Notes under the pieces: model-generated | Database searches by the model: none | What the model was told of the DNA's origin: nothing | What the model saw: only the letters and a program-made list of their open reading frames with translations | DNA from: G965197675 sp965197675 | GTDB taxonomy: Bacteria > Chloroflexota > Dehalococcoidia > Plut-88900 | Reading direction: 5' to 3' | Length of the DNA: 64,000 nt | NCBI GenBank assembly: GCA_965197675.1 | Contig: OZ240221.1 | Location: 1,860,001-1,924,000, forward strand | Translations under genes and position numbers: made by a program | Shown here: piece by piece, positions 9,347 through 18,147 of the stretch | Numbering within the stretch: the first letter of the stretch is position 1 | How the letters are laid out: the number at the start of each line of letters is the position of its first letter

Positions 9347-11056
9347 ATGGCTCTCTCCGACCGACAACTACTCGACTCCCTCGGTCGAATGCCGTTCATC
9401 GACTCAGCAGAGTTGGCGGGCATCCTCGGCGAGCCGCACGCCACGGTCCACCGCGCCCTAGCCGACCTGCTGGGCGAGGGCATCGCCGGGCGCGTGAGCC
9501 ACGGCACCGCCCACCTACCGTCGAGCCATAGATACTACCTGACGGCCCAGGGCATCCGAGAGGCTGCGGAGTTGCTCGGCTTTGCGACTCCCTCGGACTT
9601 TGTGCGCGCCTACCCTGTGTCCAGGGAGTGGCTGACGCTGCTCATCCGCAGGATGGACGCCGTGGCCTCCGTCTACCGTCTTGCAGCCGCACTCTCTCCA
9701 GGCATCGACGGGCTCCGCTCGCAGGTGGAGTTCCACCGTCGGGGCCGCTTCGACGGCACCATCACGCTCCACGACGGCCGCAGCTTCGGCATCGTGCGCC
9801 AGGCCCTGGCTCTGCATCGCCGGTCGCTCTACGACCGGCTGCGGGCCATAGCGGAATACGACTACACCCGCCGCCCCGCCGCCACCCTGGTCCTGACGCC
9901 CAGCGTCTGGGAGGAGAGGTTGACGACGAGGTTCTGCATAAACCTGAACCTCGATGACTGCTTCGTCGCCGTGGAGACCAGGGACGCACTCGAAAGAAGG
10001 GGCCTTCGCCTCTGGCGCAAATACTCGTGGGTCGGCAGCTCGTACCACACGCTGAAGGACGTGAGTTCCCACGGCAGCCCCGGCGGAGGGCTTCGCACGC
10101 AGTCGCCGAGTCGGAAGCGGGCGTCGCTACCCCGTCCCGAGCGGATGGCGCAGGCTGCGCCGGCCTTCGGCATCAGCCCTTCGGAAAAGAGGACGCTCGA
10201 CCTTATCACCGACCATCCGATGATCCCCCGCGAACACCTGGCCCTCTGGCTGGGCGTCTCCCAGGGACGGGTCAGCCAGATGATGCACAGCCTCGTCGAT
10301 ACCTGGGGCCTGGTCGAACAGAGAGGGAAACGGGGAGACACCCGCTACACGCTGTCCGCCGAGGGCATACGCTACGTCACCCACCGGGACCGTGCCCAGC
10401 TCCCGACCACGCAGGGCATCTGGAGCACCGCCCTCACCACTGACCTCAAGGGCCGTAGCCGTCACCTAGGACACCGTATCGAGACATGGGCGCGGCAGAC
10501 GAAGCACGCGGACGGCATCACGTGGTTCCTCTCGAAACTGGAGGCCGAGGTCAGGGACGACCACGGCAGCGAGCTGCCGTGGTCGGTCCCCACCGCCAGG
10601 TCCGACCGAGCCTACAACTGGGGCGATTCCGCCATCGCACCGGACGCCGTGGGGAAGGTGATTGCAGGGGGCCTTCATGTGCCGTTCTACCTTGAGCACG
10701 AGCTTCGCGCCCGTCACCCCAGAGGAGTCATTGCCCGCCTGAACCCCTATGAGAGCTACTACTGGTCAAACGAGCCTAAGGACGACCAGCCGCCGTACCC
10801 CGTCACCCTGTTCGTCGTCGACACCGAGGAGGTCGAGGATACCTACGTGCGCACCGCCGCCCACATGAGCCGTATGTTCCTACCCATCTTCGTGTCGTGC
10901 ATACCCGTTCTGTCCCACACAGGGATACTCGGACGGTCATGGCGTCCACTGTGGGAACCGGAGTCTCCCCGACTGCCGCTTTCCGCACTGAGAGCCTACC
11001 AGTGGGACTCACTCTACCACCGGATGCGTCAGAGTCCTGTAGGGAGGAAGAGATAG
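9347..11056 (+). CDS. Replication-relaxation family protein
   Basis: This 569-residue protein looks like the replication-relaxation family found on plasmids and integrative elements. It has an N-terminal winged helix (about 5-75) and a second winged helix in the middle (about 280-350, ISPSEKRTLDLITDHPMIPR then VSQMMHSLVDTWGLVEQRG). The C-terminal domain has APDAVG and FYLEHEL, spaced like the acidic residues of a PD-(D/E)XK-type fold. The N- and C-terminal parts match the damaged gene at 20662-22021 (for example RLxPYxxYY and PDAxG). Family members are linked to mobile-element replication or transfer; a precise activity is not known. The ATG at 9347 follows GAGGACC at a usable distance. Confidence 0.75.
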   Translation: MALSDRQLLDSLGRMPFIDSAELAGILGEPHATVHRALADLLGEGIAGRVSHGTAHLPSSHRYYLTAQGIREAAELLGFATPSDFVRAYPVSREWLTLLIRRMDAVASVYRLAAALSPGIDGLRSQVEFHRRGRFDGTITLHDGRSFGIVRQALALHRRSLYDRLRAIAEYDYTRRPAATLVLTPSVWEERLTTRFCINLNLDDCFVAVETRDALERRGLRLWRKYSWVGSSYHTLKDVSSHGSPGGGLRTQSPSRKRASLPRPERMAQAAPAFGISPSEKRTLDLITDHPMIPREHLALWLGVSQGRVSQMMHSLVDTWGLVEQRGKRGDTRYTLSAEGIRYVTHRDRAQLPTTQGIWSTALTTDLKGRSRHLGHRIETWARQTKHADGITWFLSKLEAEVRDDHGSELPWSVPTARSDRAYNWGDSAIAPDAVGKVIAGGLHVPFYLEHELRARHPRGVIARLNPYESYYWSNEPKDDQPPYPVTLFVVDTEEVEDTYVRTAAHMSRMFLPIFVSCIPVLSHTGILGRSWRPLWEPESPRLPLSALRAYQWDSLYHRMRQSPVGRKR

Positions 11057-11185
11057 CGCTGATACGTCGCTATCTCCCCTCTATGCTGCCTGGGGGGTAC
11101 AAAACGGCACAACCGGGCCGAGTTCCGGGGTCCGCCAATGCTCAAATCACCCCTGTTTTAGCTACGAAACGGGCTTGACGTGTCG

Positions 11186-11199
11186 CCTGACCGGTCAGG
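11186..11199. promoter_or_regulatory. Perfect 14-bp palindrome, candidate operator
   Basis: CCTGACCGGTCAGG is a perfect dyad about 100 bases upstream of the excisionase-like gene at 11301. A TTGACG hexamer precedes it at 11175-11180, although no good -10 follows at the usual distance. Position and symmetry suggest a binding site for a dimeric regulator; the assignment is inference. Confidence 0.4.
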
Positions 11200-11239
11200 G
11201 ACAAAAATGGGAAGATGCGCTAAAATAATGAGCGAGTCC

Positions 11240-11256
11240 GAGTACATTTTGTACTC
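11240..11256. promoter_or_regulatory. Inverted repeat GAGTAC-N5-GTACTC, candidate operator
   Basis: Two perfect 6-base arms are separated by ATTTT, about 45 bases upstream of the start at 11301 and just downstream of a TAAAAT sequence at 11221-11226 that could be a -10 element. It could be the site used by the regulator encoded directly downstream, but no protein is proven to bind it. Confidence 0.4.
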
Positions 11257-11300
11257 CCAATACAACCGCTGACGTGTCAGCCAATAGGGAGCGAAAACCG

Positions 11301-11762
11301 ATGGATGAGCCTGTCCGCTGGGTGACGAAAGTGGATGCCGCTGAGGAGTTGGAGGTCTCCCTCTCGACCCTGGATCGGAAGATCAGAAATGGAGAGGTGG
11401 AGGTTCGCAGGGAGGGCCGTCGGGTGTTCGTGCGGATGGAGGGGGAGTACATGACCGACGAGGAGCTGCTGCGCCGAGCCATCGCCAGGGAGCATGAGCT
11501 TGAGCGGACCGTGCGGGAGTTGGAGCAGAGCGTATCCGAGTTGAACCTTCGGGCATCAGAGTTGGAGCGGGAGCGAGACGAGGCCAGGGAGTCCGCAGCC
11601 ACCGCCAGACAGCCGTACCGCGAGCTGGAGAGGGAGTACCAGAAGGAGGTCGCCGAGCACAAGGTGACGAATGACGTGCTCAACATCGTCCGTGTGATCG
11701 CCTTCGTGCTGTTGGCGCTGCTGATCGGCAGCGTTCTTCTATGGTGGTTTGTGCTGAGGTAA
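11301..11762 (+). CDS. Excisionase/MerR-like DNA-binding protein with coiled coil and C-terminal membrane anchor
   Basis: This 153-residue protein has an unusual three-part architecture. Residues about 6-45 (TKVDAAEELEVSLSTLDRKI then VEVRREGRRVFVR) are an excisionase-type winged helix. Residues about 50-125 are a charged heptad-rich coiled coil. A single membrane span, VIAFVLLALLIGSVLLWWF, ends the protein. The ATG at 11301 has AGGGAG about nine bases upstream and is preferred over an in-frame GTG at 11274. A membrane-bound DNA-binding protein could tether element DNA to the envelope or sense the membrane; this is inference. Two palindromes sit just upstream. Confidence 0.75.
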   Translation: MDEPVRWVTKVDAAEELEVSLSTLDRKIRNGEVEVRREGRRVFVRMEGEYMTDEELLRRAIAREHELERTVRELEQSVSELNLRASELERERDEARESAATARQPYRELEREYQKEVAEHKVTNDVLNIVRVIAFVLLALLIGSVLLWWFVLR

Positions 11763-11869
11763 GGGCCGACAGGCTCCATCACATCAAGAATTCGCCGTCA
11801 CCCGAACGAGTTTGGGCATGGAGGACGCTTGGCGCCTCCGTATATGGGATGCTAGGAGCCATGTAGCGC

Positions 11870-14722
11870 ATGACTGGGACTAACTTGAAAACACACAACC
11901 GCATTGCGGCCGAGAGTTCCAGGCTCCATCGCCTGTTCACCCTGGGTGCTGGGCGCGTATCGCTGACCGGCGAAACGCTCCACATCGAGGGACTCGTGGG
12001 CGGTGGGCCACGCAAGATACCGGTAGGGGCTATAGACTCGATCACGGTTCGACCGTCGTGGTTCTGGCATCGGTTGACCATCCGCCTGGGCGACGGAACC
12101 GAGCGCTCAATCGGAGGACTTGACGAGAATGAAGCCGTACGGGTCCGGGATGCGGCGATTGAGGGTGCCGTCCGCGTCGCCAAGGCGCTGAGCCCTCAAT
12201 TGAAACGGCTTGATGAGCGGCTGCGCCAACACTTCGCCGGCGACCGCTATGCCCGATACAGCAACTCCCGAAAGCTGTACGAGGCTCTAATGCCGGTACT
12301 ACAAGAGTGCAAAGGACTCATCCGAGAGCGCCTCGACCAAGAAGCGGCGGGGGCGATTGGGCGACTTGCGTCCCTCGAATCGGTCGCGGGATTCGAATCG
12401 GCGCGGCGGCGTGCGAACAGCCTCTTCATTTCGAAGAACGTCCCCACGGTGCAGACAGCCGCATTTGAGACCCTGCGGAACCCTCTCACGAACGAACAGG
12501 CCGAAGCCGTTGCCACAGACGAGGACGCGAGCCTTGTGCTCGCGGGGGCGGGCACGGGCAAGACCTCGGTGATCGTCGGGAAGGTCGCCCACCTAGTCCG
12601 TAACCAGGAAGTATCTCCGGACGAGGTTCTGGTCCTGGCGTTCAACCGCAAGGCGGCCGACGAGATAAGAGGACGACTCAAAGGCGACCTCTCGGCGGCG
12701 TACGTCCACACTTTCCACAGCTTCGGTCGCCGCGTCATAGCCGAGTCCGAGTCCGCTCCCACCATCTCGAAGCTCGCGGAGGACGACCTGGCGCTCAAGC
12801 GTGCCGTCGACACTATCATCGGCGAGCTCCTCAACGACCCGGAGCAGTCGAAGGCCGTCATCGACTTCATCGTTTACCATCACGCTCCTTACAGGTCGGC
12901 CTTCGAGTTCGACACCCTCGGCGAGTACGAGGAGTACGTCCGAGACATCGAACTGCGAACGCTGAGCGGGGTCCTGGTCAAGAGCTTCGAAGAGCTGGAG
13001 ATCGCGAACTACCTGACGGAGCACGGCGTCGAGTTCCGGTATGAAGACCCGTACGAAGTGCCGACGGCGACGCGGCTGCACCGGCAGTACCAGCCGGATT
13101 TCTTCCTCCCGGGCCACGACATCTACATTGAGCATTTCGCATTGGATCGACATGGCCGCCCTCCGCCCGGCTGGAGAGGGTACGCGGAGGGCGTCGAGTG
13201 GAAGAGGAACATCCATCGTCAACGCGGCTCGACGCTGGTGGAGACCTATAGCTGGCAACACCGACAGGGCGTCTTGCTTGAGACGCTGCGAAGGCGACTC
13301 GAAGAGGCTGGAGTTCGTTTCGAGCAGGTCCCCCGCCAAACGCTTGTCCGACACCTCGCTCAGGAGCAGACCTCATGGCTGGCGGGACTGTTGGCGACTT
13401 TTCTGAACCACGTCAAGAGCAGCAGATTGTCATCTGACGGGCTGGGCTCTCGCGCCCGACAGACCGGAGACCGTTGGCGCAACGAGAGCTTCCTTGACGT
13501 TTTCGAGCAGGTGCGCGTCCGCTACCAGAAGCTGCTTGCAGACGAGGAGACGCTGGACTTCCACGACCTTATCAACCTTGCCGCAGAGCACATCCGCGAG
13601 GGCCGATCGAAGCCCAAATACCGGTACGTGCTGGTGGACGAGTTCCAGGACATATCCGCCGGGCGGATGGCTCTACTCCAAGCACTCCAGGGTCAGGACG
13701 TGGCTTACTTCTTGGTTGGCGACGACTGGCAGTCGATTTACAGGTTCACGGGAAGCGACGTCGGTCTTCTGCGTGATTGCGGCGACCTGCTTGGCCATGT
13801 GGAGGAGCGCACGCTGAGCCGGACCTTCCGATTCGCCGACGGCATACTCGGCCCTTCGACCGCGTTCGTGAAGCGGAACCCGGAGCAGACCCAGAGACCG
13901 TTACTGCCCGCGAGTGAAGCCGAAGATGAGGGCGTCGCCGTAGTCGCCGACCCCAGACCGGCAGGCGGCATGGCGGGGGCGTTGCAGGATATCGAGGCAA
14001 AGGCCCGAGGCCAGCAGACCGTCTTGGTGCTGGGCCGCTACCGTCAACGCCGAGGCGAGCTTCCCACGCCTCCACGGAGGGGATCGCTAAGAGTGGAGTT
14101 CAGCACCGTTCATGGGGCGAAGGGCCGCGAGGCTGACTACGTGATCGTGCTCGACCTCAACGACGGTCGTTGGGGGTTCCCCTCCAAGGTCGAGGACGAT
14201 CCGCTGCTGGAGCTCGTGCTGCCCCCGGTTGCCGGGGGAGCGTACCCGTTTGCGGAGGAACGGCGTCTCTTCTACGTAGCGATGACCCGTGCGCGGCACG
14301 GCGCATACTTGGTGACAGACCCTGTGCGGCCATCAGCGTTTGTGATGGAGTTGCTGAAGGAATCCTATGATCTGCGGCAGATCGGCCAACTCGCAGCGGA
14401 GTGCCCGCGTTGCCGCAGAGGTCGCCTACGCCCCTCACAGAGCCCAAGGCATCTGGTCTGCTCCGAATCGAGCTGTGATCACCGTGCGCCCCGCTGTCCG
14501 AACTGCGATGCCGGCTACGCTTTGGTAGGAGAGCGCGTGGCCTCATGTACAAATCAGGTTTGCCGTCGTCCGCCCACCGTCTGTCCGCGTTGCGGCTTGG
14601 GCGTGCTCTGGGTCATAGACGGTAGGTTCGGCCCTTTCTGGGGCTGCACCGAGTACGGGTCCAAGTCATCCTGCCGGTACAAGCGGGACATCGAGAGTGA
14701 TAAAATACGCAAGCGCGCATGA
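11870..14722 (+). CDS. UvrD/HelD-like superfamily 1 helicase with nuclease-like insert and C-terminal zinc ribbons
   Basis: The 950-residue protein is a DNA helicase IV-type SF1 enzyme. Residues about 20-110 form a small domain typical of HelD. Walker A is AGAGTGKT (about 225-232), followed by AFNRKAADEI and the HTFHSFG motif. Motif II is DEFQD (about 591). Between the helicase halves lies a segment with QPDFFLPGHDIYIE (408-421) that fits a PD-(D/E)XK nuclease (D410, E421). Motif VI is FYVAMTRARH. The last 110 residues contain Cys-rich topoisomerase-type zinc ribbons (CPRC, CPNC, CPRC, WGCTEYG). The two downstream genes follow closely, so a three-gene operon is likely. A housekeeping repair role is the alternative to defence. 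Confidence 0.9.
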   Translation: MTGTNLKTHNRIAAESSRLHRLFTLGAGRVSLTGETLHIEGLVGGGPRKIPVGAIDSITVRPSWFWHRLTIRLGDGTERSIGGLDENEAVRVRDAAIEGAVRVAKALSPQLKRLDERLRQHFAGDRYARYSNSRKLYEALMPVLQECKGLIRERLDQEAAGAIGRLASLESVAGFESARRRANSLFISKNVPTVQTAAFETLRNPLTNEQAEAVATDEDASLVLAGAGTGKTSVIVGKVAHLVRNQEVSPDEVLVLAFNRKAADEIRGRLKGDLSAAYVHTFHSFGRRVIAESESAPTISKLAEDDLALKRAVDTIIGELLNDPEQSKAVIDFIVYHHAPYRSAFEFDTLGEYEEYVRDIELRTLSGVLVKSFEELEIANYLTEHGVEFRYEDPYEVPTATRLHRQYQPDFFLPGHDIYIEHFALDRHGRPPPGWRGYAEGVEWKRNIHRQRGSTLVETYSWQHRQGVLLETLRRRLEEAGVRFEQVPRQTLVRHLAQEQTSWLAGLLATFLNHVKSSRLSSDGLGSRARQTGDRWRNESFLDVFEQVRVRYQKLLADEETLDFHDLINLAAEHIREGRSKPKYRYVLVDEFQDISAGRMALLQALQGQDVAYFLVGDDWQSIYRFTGSDVGLLRDCGDLLGHVEERTLSRTFRFADGILGPSTAFVKRNPEQTQRPLLPASEAEDEGVAVVADPRPAGGMAGALQDIEAKARGQQTVLVLGRYRQRRGELPTPPRRGSLRVEFSTVHGAKGREADYVIVLDLNDGRWGFPSKVEDDPLLELVLPPVAGGAYPFAEERRLFYVAMTRARHGAYLVTDPVRPSAFVMELLKESYDLRQIGQLAAECPRCRRGRLRPSQSPRHLVCSESSCDHRAPRCPNCDAGYALVGERVASCTNQVCRRPPTVCPRCGLGVLWVIDGRFGPFWGCTEYGSKSSCRYKRDIESDKIRKRA

Positions 14723-14758
14723 CCGACCCGGACAGGATCAGGAGGCAGAGTCCTAGCT

Positions 14759-15481
14759 ATGGCGGAATTTCTGACCAGGAAAGGCATCGTATACTACCTC
14801 GACAAGATTATCGAGGAAGCAGATAGGGAACTCGTCCTCATCAGCCCCTACATCAAGGCCGACGACGAAACCAAGAACCTTCTGAAGGCCAAGACGCGCG
14901 CCACGACGATCCACGTGATCTACGGGAAGAAGGAGTTGAAGCCAGCCGAAAAGTCCTTTCTGGACTCGCTCGGCATCGCGTCCTCTTTTCTCAAGAATCT
15001 TCACGCAAAGTGCTACCTGAACGAAAACGAAGCGTTACTAACGTCCATGAACCTCTACCAGTTCTCCCAGGAGCACAACGATGAAATGGGCATACTGGTT
15101 TCCAGACAGGACGACGAGGAGCTCTACGAAGCGATACACAGACAGGCGATGAGTTGGAAGACCGCCAGCAGTGAGATCGAGCCAGCCAGCAAAGGGAAGG
15201 TGAACTCAACGACGACAAAGGCCCGCACGATCCAAGTAGGACTCAGGCAGCATAGGCCTAGGGACGGCTTCTGCATCCGGTGCAGAGATGTTGTAGCTGC
15301 CAATCCTGAGCAGCCGTATTGCAGGCGATGCTACGCGAGATGGAAGCGGTACGAGAACAATTCGTACAAAGAGAAGCACTGCCACACCTGCGGAAGCAAG
15401 CATACGGCGACTCTAATCAAGCCTTTGTGTGGTGCCTGCTACACGAAATACAAGGACTTCTTCACGTTCGCGGTTAGCTAG
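14759..15481 (+). CDS. Phospholipase D-like domain protein with C-terminal zinc ribbon
   Basis: The 240-residue protein has one HKD half-motif, H82-x-K84 with a downstream Asn (LHAKCYLN then LTSMNLY), characteristic of the PLD superfamily. That superfamily includes nucleases as well as lipases. The C-terminal 80 residues carry three Cys pairs (CIRC, CRRC, CHTC, CGAC) that form treble-clef or zinc-ribbon modules, pointing to nucleic-acid binding. A single HKD motif means an active enzyme would need to dimerise, as Nuc-type nucleases do. It starts 36 bases after the helicase gene and ends 20 bases before the TIR-like gene. A nuclease partner of the helicase is the favoured inference. Confidence 0.8.
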   Translation: MAEFLTRKGIVYYLDKIIEEADRELVLISPYIKADDETKNLLKAKTRATTIHVIYGKKELKPAEKSFLDSLGIASSFLKNLHAKCYLNENEALLTSMNLYQFSQEHNDEMGILVSRQDDEELYEAIHRQAMSWKTASSEIEPASKGKVNSTTTKARTIQVGLRQHRPRDGFCIRCRDVVAANPEQPYCRRCYARWKRYENNSYKEKHCHTCGSKHTATLIKPLCGACYTKYKDFFTFAVS

Positions 15482-15501
15482 ACAGAGCCGGAGATAAGGC
15501 G

Positions 15502-16254
15502 ATGGCTGAAGTGACAAAGACGAAAGCCGTGATGCTCTTGCGGGAGTTGGTGGATGCGATCTCTGCACTTAGGCAGGAGCCCGCTATGGCGGATTCTCAG
15601 TCGTTTCGTAAGTGGCTGAGTGACACGGAGACAACGATACGCGAGATTTTCGGGGAGATGCGATCCCCCCAAATCAGAAACCTGCAATGGCACCTAACGT
15701 ATGACCAGAACGATTTCGCCAGCAAATTGGACTACGCACAAGCAGAGCTTGAGTCCATGATTACGGAGGTCGAAAATTTCTGGGATGAAGATACTGGCTC
15801 CTCCGAGGTCCGAGGACGAGGTCGGCCTACGGGGAACGAGATATTCGTCATTCATGGCAGAGACGAGACCACGAAAGATGTCGTCGCGGGATTCCTTCAG
15901 CAACTGAGGCTCACACCGATAACCCTGGCTGACCAACCGAGTCAGGGTTTAACAGTCATCGAGAAATTTGAGAAACACTCGGAGGTGGGCCTGGCCATCG
16001 CACTGCTTACTCCAGACGATGTAGGGTCTCTCCAATATGACGAGCACCTTCGTGCACGGGCAAGGCAGAACGTCATTTTTGAGTTGGGTTACTTCGTCGG
16101 GCGCTTTGGGAGACATAGCGTCTGCGCTCTGACGAAAGGAGAGGTAGAGATACCATCGGACTATTCTGGCGTTCTCTACATTCCGATGGATGACCCAGGC
16201 GCTTGGCAGGCTCCACTCATCAAGGAGTTGAAGTCATTCGGATTCCACGTGTAA
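15502..16254 (+). CDS. TIR-like nucleotide-binding effector (CAP12/Pycsar-type TIR domain, PF10137-like)
   Basis: The 250-residue protein has an unassigned helical N-terminal region (1-105) and a C-terminal TIR-like domain. The domain shows IFVIHGRDE, ITLADQPSQGLTVIEKFE, IALLTPDDVGS, ARQNVIFELGYFVGRFGR and GVLYIPMDD, which is the full signature of the family used as the effector in some CBASS and Pycsar defence systems. The Glu in FELGYF is the expected catalytic residue for NAD+ cleavage. No nucleotide cyclase gene is visible nearby, so a cyclic-nucleotide trigger is not supported here. It follows the PLD gene by 20 bases with its own ribosome-binding site (GGAGATAAGG). An antiviral abortive-infection role is inference. 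Confidence 0.88.
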   Translation: MAEVTKTKAVMLLRELVDAISALRQEPAMADSQSFRKWLSDTETTIREIFGEMRSPQIRNLQWHLTYDQNDFASKLDYAQAELESMITEVENFWDEDTGSSEVRGRGRPTGNEIFVIHGRDETTKDVVAGFLQQLRLTPITLADQPSQGLTVIEKFEKHSEVGLAIALLTPDDVGSLQYDEHLRARARQNVIFELGYFVGRFGRHSVCALTKGEVEIPSDYSGVLYIPMDDPGAWQAPLIKELKSFGFHV

Positions 16255-16336
16255 GGGTAAGCAATCTCGGTAAGCTTGGAAGGAGTTCCTTGACAGAGAG
16301 TCAGCGGATGATCGATGATGTATAGTAAGACAGCAT

Positions 16337-16564
16337 ATGACCACCAGGCTCATCAACAGAAACACCAAGACGATCACCTTCTCCCTGCCGCCTGAGATGG
16401 CCGAGCAGGTGCAGGAGGTGATGCGCGACGAGGGCCGCACCATGAGCGAGCTCATCCGCGAGGCCCTTCGCAACTACATGGAGGAGCAGGAGTGGCTCAG
16501 GACCATCCGGTACGAGAGGCTCCGCGCTCGCCATGCCGAACAGGACGACTCACGGGGAGACTAA
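16337..16564 (+). CDS. Ribbon-helix-helix (CopG/Arc-type) DNA-binding protein
   Basis: The 75-residue protein has the ribbon-helix-helix pattern: a beta strand TKTITFSLPP, helix A EMAEQVQEVMRD, a turn, and helix B TMSELIREALRNYMEEQ. It is basic and small. It lies 11 bases upstream of the serine recombinase and is probably co-transcribed with it. In this position it could be an autoregulator, a recombination directionality factor, or an orphan antitoxin; no toxin gene adjoins it. The regulator role is favoured. Confidence 0.85.
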   Translation: MTTRLINRNTKTITFSLPPEMAEQVQEVMRDEGRTMSELIREALRNYMEEQEWLRTIRYERLRARHAEQDDSRGD

Positions 16565-16575
16565 AGGAGGACGAC

Positions 16576-18147
16576 ATGAAGAAGCACCTACAGCCGCTCA
16601 CACCTGCGGCGCTCTACGCCAGGGTGTCCAGCGACCGGCAGGACGTGGACCTGTCCGTGTCCGCCCAGCTACGGGCGCTCAAGGAGTACGCCAGGGCCAA
16701 CGGCTACTCCGTGGCCCGCGAGTACGTGGACGAGGCCGAGAGCGGCCGCGTCGCCGACCGGCCCCAGTTCAGGGAGATGATCGAGGAGGGCTCCAAGCCC
16801 AAGGCCCGCTTCGACGTGATTCTCGTCTGGAAATTCAGCCGCTTCACCCGCAAGCGCGAGCACGCCGTAGCCTTCAAGTCCCAGCTGCGGCGCAAGGGCA
16901 TCCGCGTGGTGTCCATCACCGAGCAGGCCGAGGACAACGCCACCGGCAGGCTGCTTGAGGGCATCATCGAGAGCGTGGACGAATATTACAGCGAGAATCT
17001 TGCCCAGGAGGTCGTACGGGGAATGAGGGAGGCCGCATTGAGAGGCTTCTTCCTCGGCTCGAAGGCACCCTTCGGCTACAGGAAGGTGAAGGTCAGCGAC
17101 GGGGCGAAGGAGCGCCCCACCCTTGAGGTTGACCCGGCCACCGCCCCGGTGGTCAGGGAGCTATTCGAGAAGTCCCTGCGGGGCAGCGGCCTCAAGGAGC
17201 TATGCAAGGAGCTGAACGAGAGGGGCATCACCAACCGGGGCAAGCGCTGGTACAAGGGAACACTCCACTACGTGCTGAGAAACGAGGCGTACACGGGAAC
17301 CGCCGTCTGGGGCAAGACCAGCAAGGGACAGGAGGCCGCCGACCCCGTGCGTGTTGAGGGAGCGTGGCCCGCCCTGGTGTCCAGGGAACTGTTCGACGAC
17401 GTGCAGCAGGCGATGAGCGAGCGCGCCCCGAAAGTGCAGAGGCCCGGTAGAGTGGGGAGCAAGTTCCTGCTGAGCGGGCTGCTCAAGTGTGGGGTGTGCG
17501 GCAGGCCCTACTCGGCCCAGGGAGCCAAGAGCGGCCAGTTCGCCTACTACATCTGCGGCACCCTGTTCAGGGAGGGAGCGGGGACGTGCAGCGCCCGCTA
17601 CCTAAACGCCCCGAGGTTGGAGACGTTCGTGGTGGAGAAGATCAGGGAGCGCATCCTCAACGAGGAGACCATCGTGGCCCTGGTGACGCTGGTGGCGGAG
17701 GAGATCGATGCGATGGCCGGAGAGCTATCCGGCAGGCTGGAGGTCGTCGAGGCGGAGCTATCCGACGTGAGGAAGCGTCTTGAGAAGCTCTACGAGGCCA
17801 TTGAGACGAGCGAGTTGACCCTGGAGGTCCTGTCGCCCCGCATCATGTCTCTGAGGCATCGCGAGGAGCAGCTGGAGGCTGCGCGAGAGGATGCCGAGAC
17901 CCAGCTTGAGCAGAGGAGAGTGGAGCTGCCAAACACCGAGGAGATCGCTCGGTACGTGGCGGACTTCCGGGACTTCCTGAAGGACGGGACGGTCCCCGAG
18001 CGCAAGGCGCTCATCCGCAACTTCGTTGAGGGCATCGAGGTGGTCGCAGACGAGGCGACGCTGACGTACACGGTCCCCATGCCGAGCGACGGTGCGATGT
18101 CGGAATCGGCGTCGGTTCTTGATTTCGTCAAGTCCGGCCCACCATGA
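16576..18147 (+). CDS. Large serine recombinase (site-specific integrase)
   Basis: The 523-residue protein is an intact large serine recombinase. The catalytic Ser is S18 in YARVSSDRQ. The resolvase domain continues with DVILVWKFSRFTR and ends near 150; the recombinase DNA-binding domain follows (GSKAPFGYRKV onward). The zinc ribbon is CGVCGRPYSAQG with YYICG and GTCSARYLN (about 305-350), and a long coiled coil ends the protein. The ATG at 16576 has a perfect AGGAGG site at 16565-16570. The last codons read through GGCCCACCA, the reverse of a tRNA 3' end with CCA, so the gene ends in its probable attachment core. It likely integrates the island at tRNA 3' ends. Confidence 0.93.
   Translation: MKKHLQPLTPAALYARVSSDRQDVDLSVSAQLRALKEYARANGYSVAREYVDEAESGRVADRPQFREMIEEGSKPKARFDVILVWKFSRFTRKREHAVAFKSQLRRKGIRVVSITEQAEDNATGRLLEGIIESVDEYYSENLAQEVVRGMREAALRGFFLGSKAPFGYRKVKVSDGAKERPTLEVDPATAPVVRELFEKSLRGSGLKELCKELNERGITNRGKRWYKGTLHYVLRNEAYTGTAVWGKTSKGQEAADPVRVEGAWPALVSRELFDDVQQAMSERAPKVQRPGRVGSKFLLSGLLKCGVCGRPYSAQGAKSGQFAYYICGTLFREGAGTCSARYLNAPRLETFVVEKIRERILNEETIVALVTLVAEEIDAMAGELSGRLEVVEAELSDVRKRLEKLYEAIETSELTLEVLSPRIMSLRHREEQLEAAREDAETQLEQRRVELPNTEEIARYVADFRDFLKDGTVPERKALIRNFVEGIEVVADEATLTYTVPMPSDGAMSESASVLDFVKSGPP
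18134..18145 (-). other. Attachment-site-like core (ATGGTGGGCCGG)
   Basis: On the minus strand the sequence ATGGTGGGCCGG resembles the 3' end of a tRNA gene read antisense: TGGTGGGCGG at tRNA-Val (23831) and TGGTGGGCCC at tRNA-Met/Ile (24299). It lies at the tail-to-tail meeting point of two recombinase 3' ends. That is the place where a serine integrase of this type would leave an attL or attR. Crossover has not been shown. Confidence 0.45.

Noticed and set aside
12593..13354. 253-codon minus-strand frame opposite the HelD-like gene
   Set aside because: Antisense shadow without start signal or domain; helicase motifs are on the plus strand.
15502..16254. Complete CBASS or Pycsar system
   Set aside because: The TIR-like effector is present but no CD-NTase or nucleotide cyclase gene lies in the window, so only a lone effector is supported.
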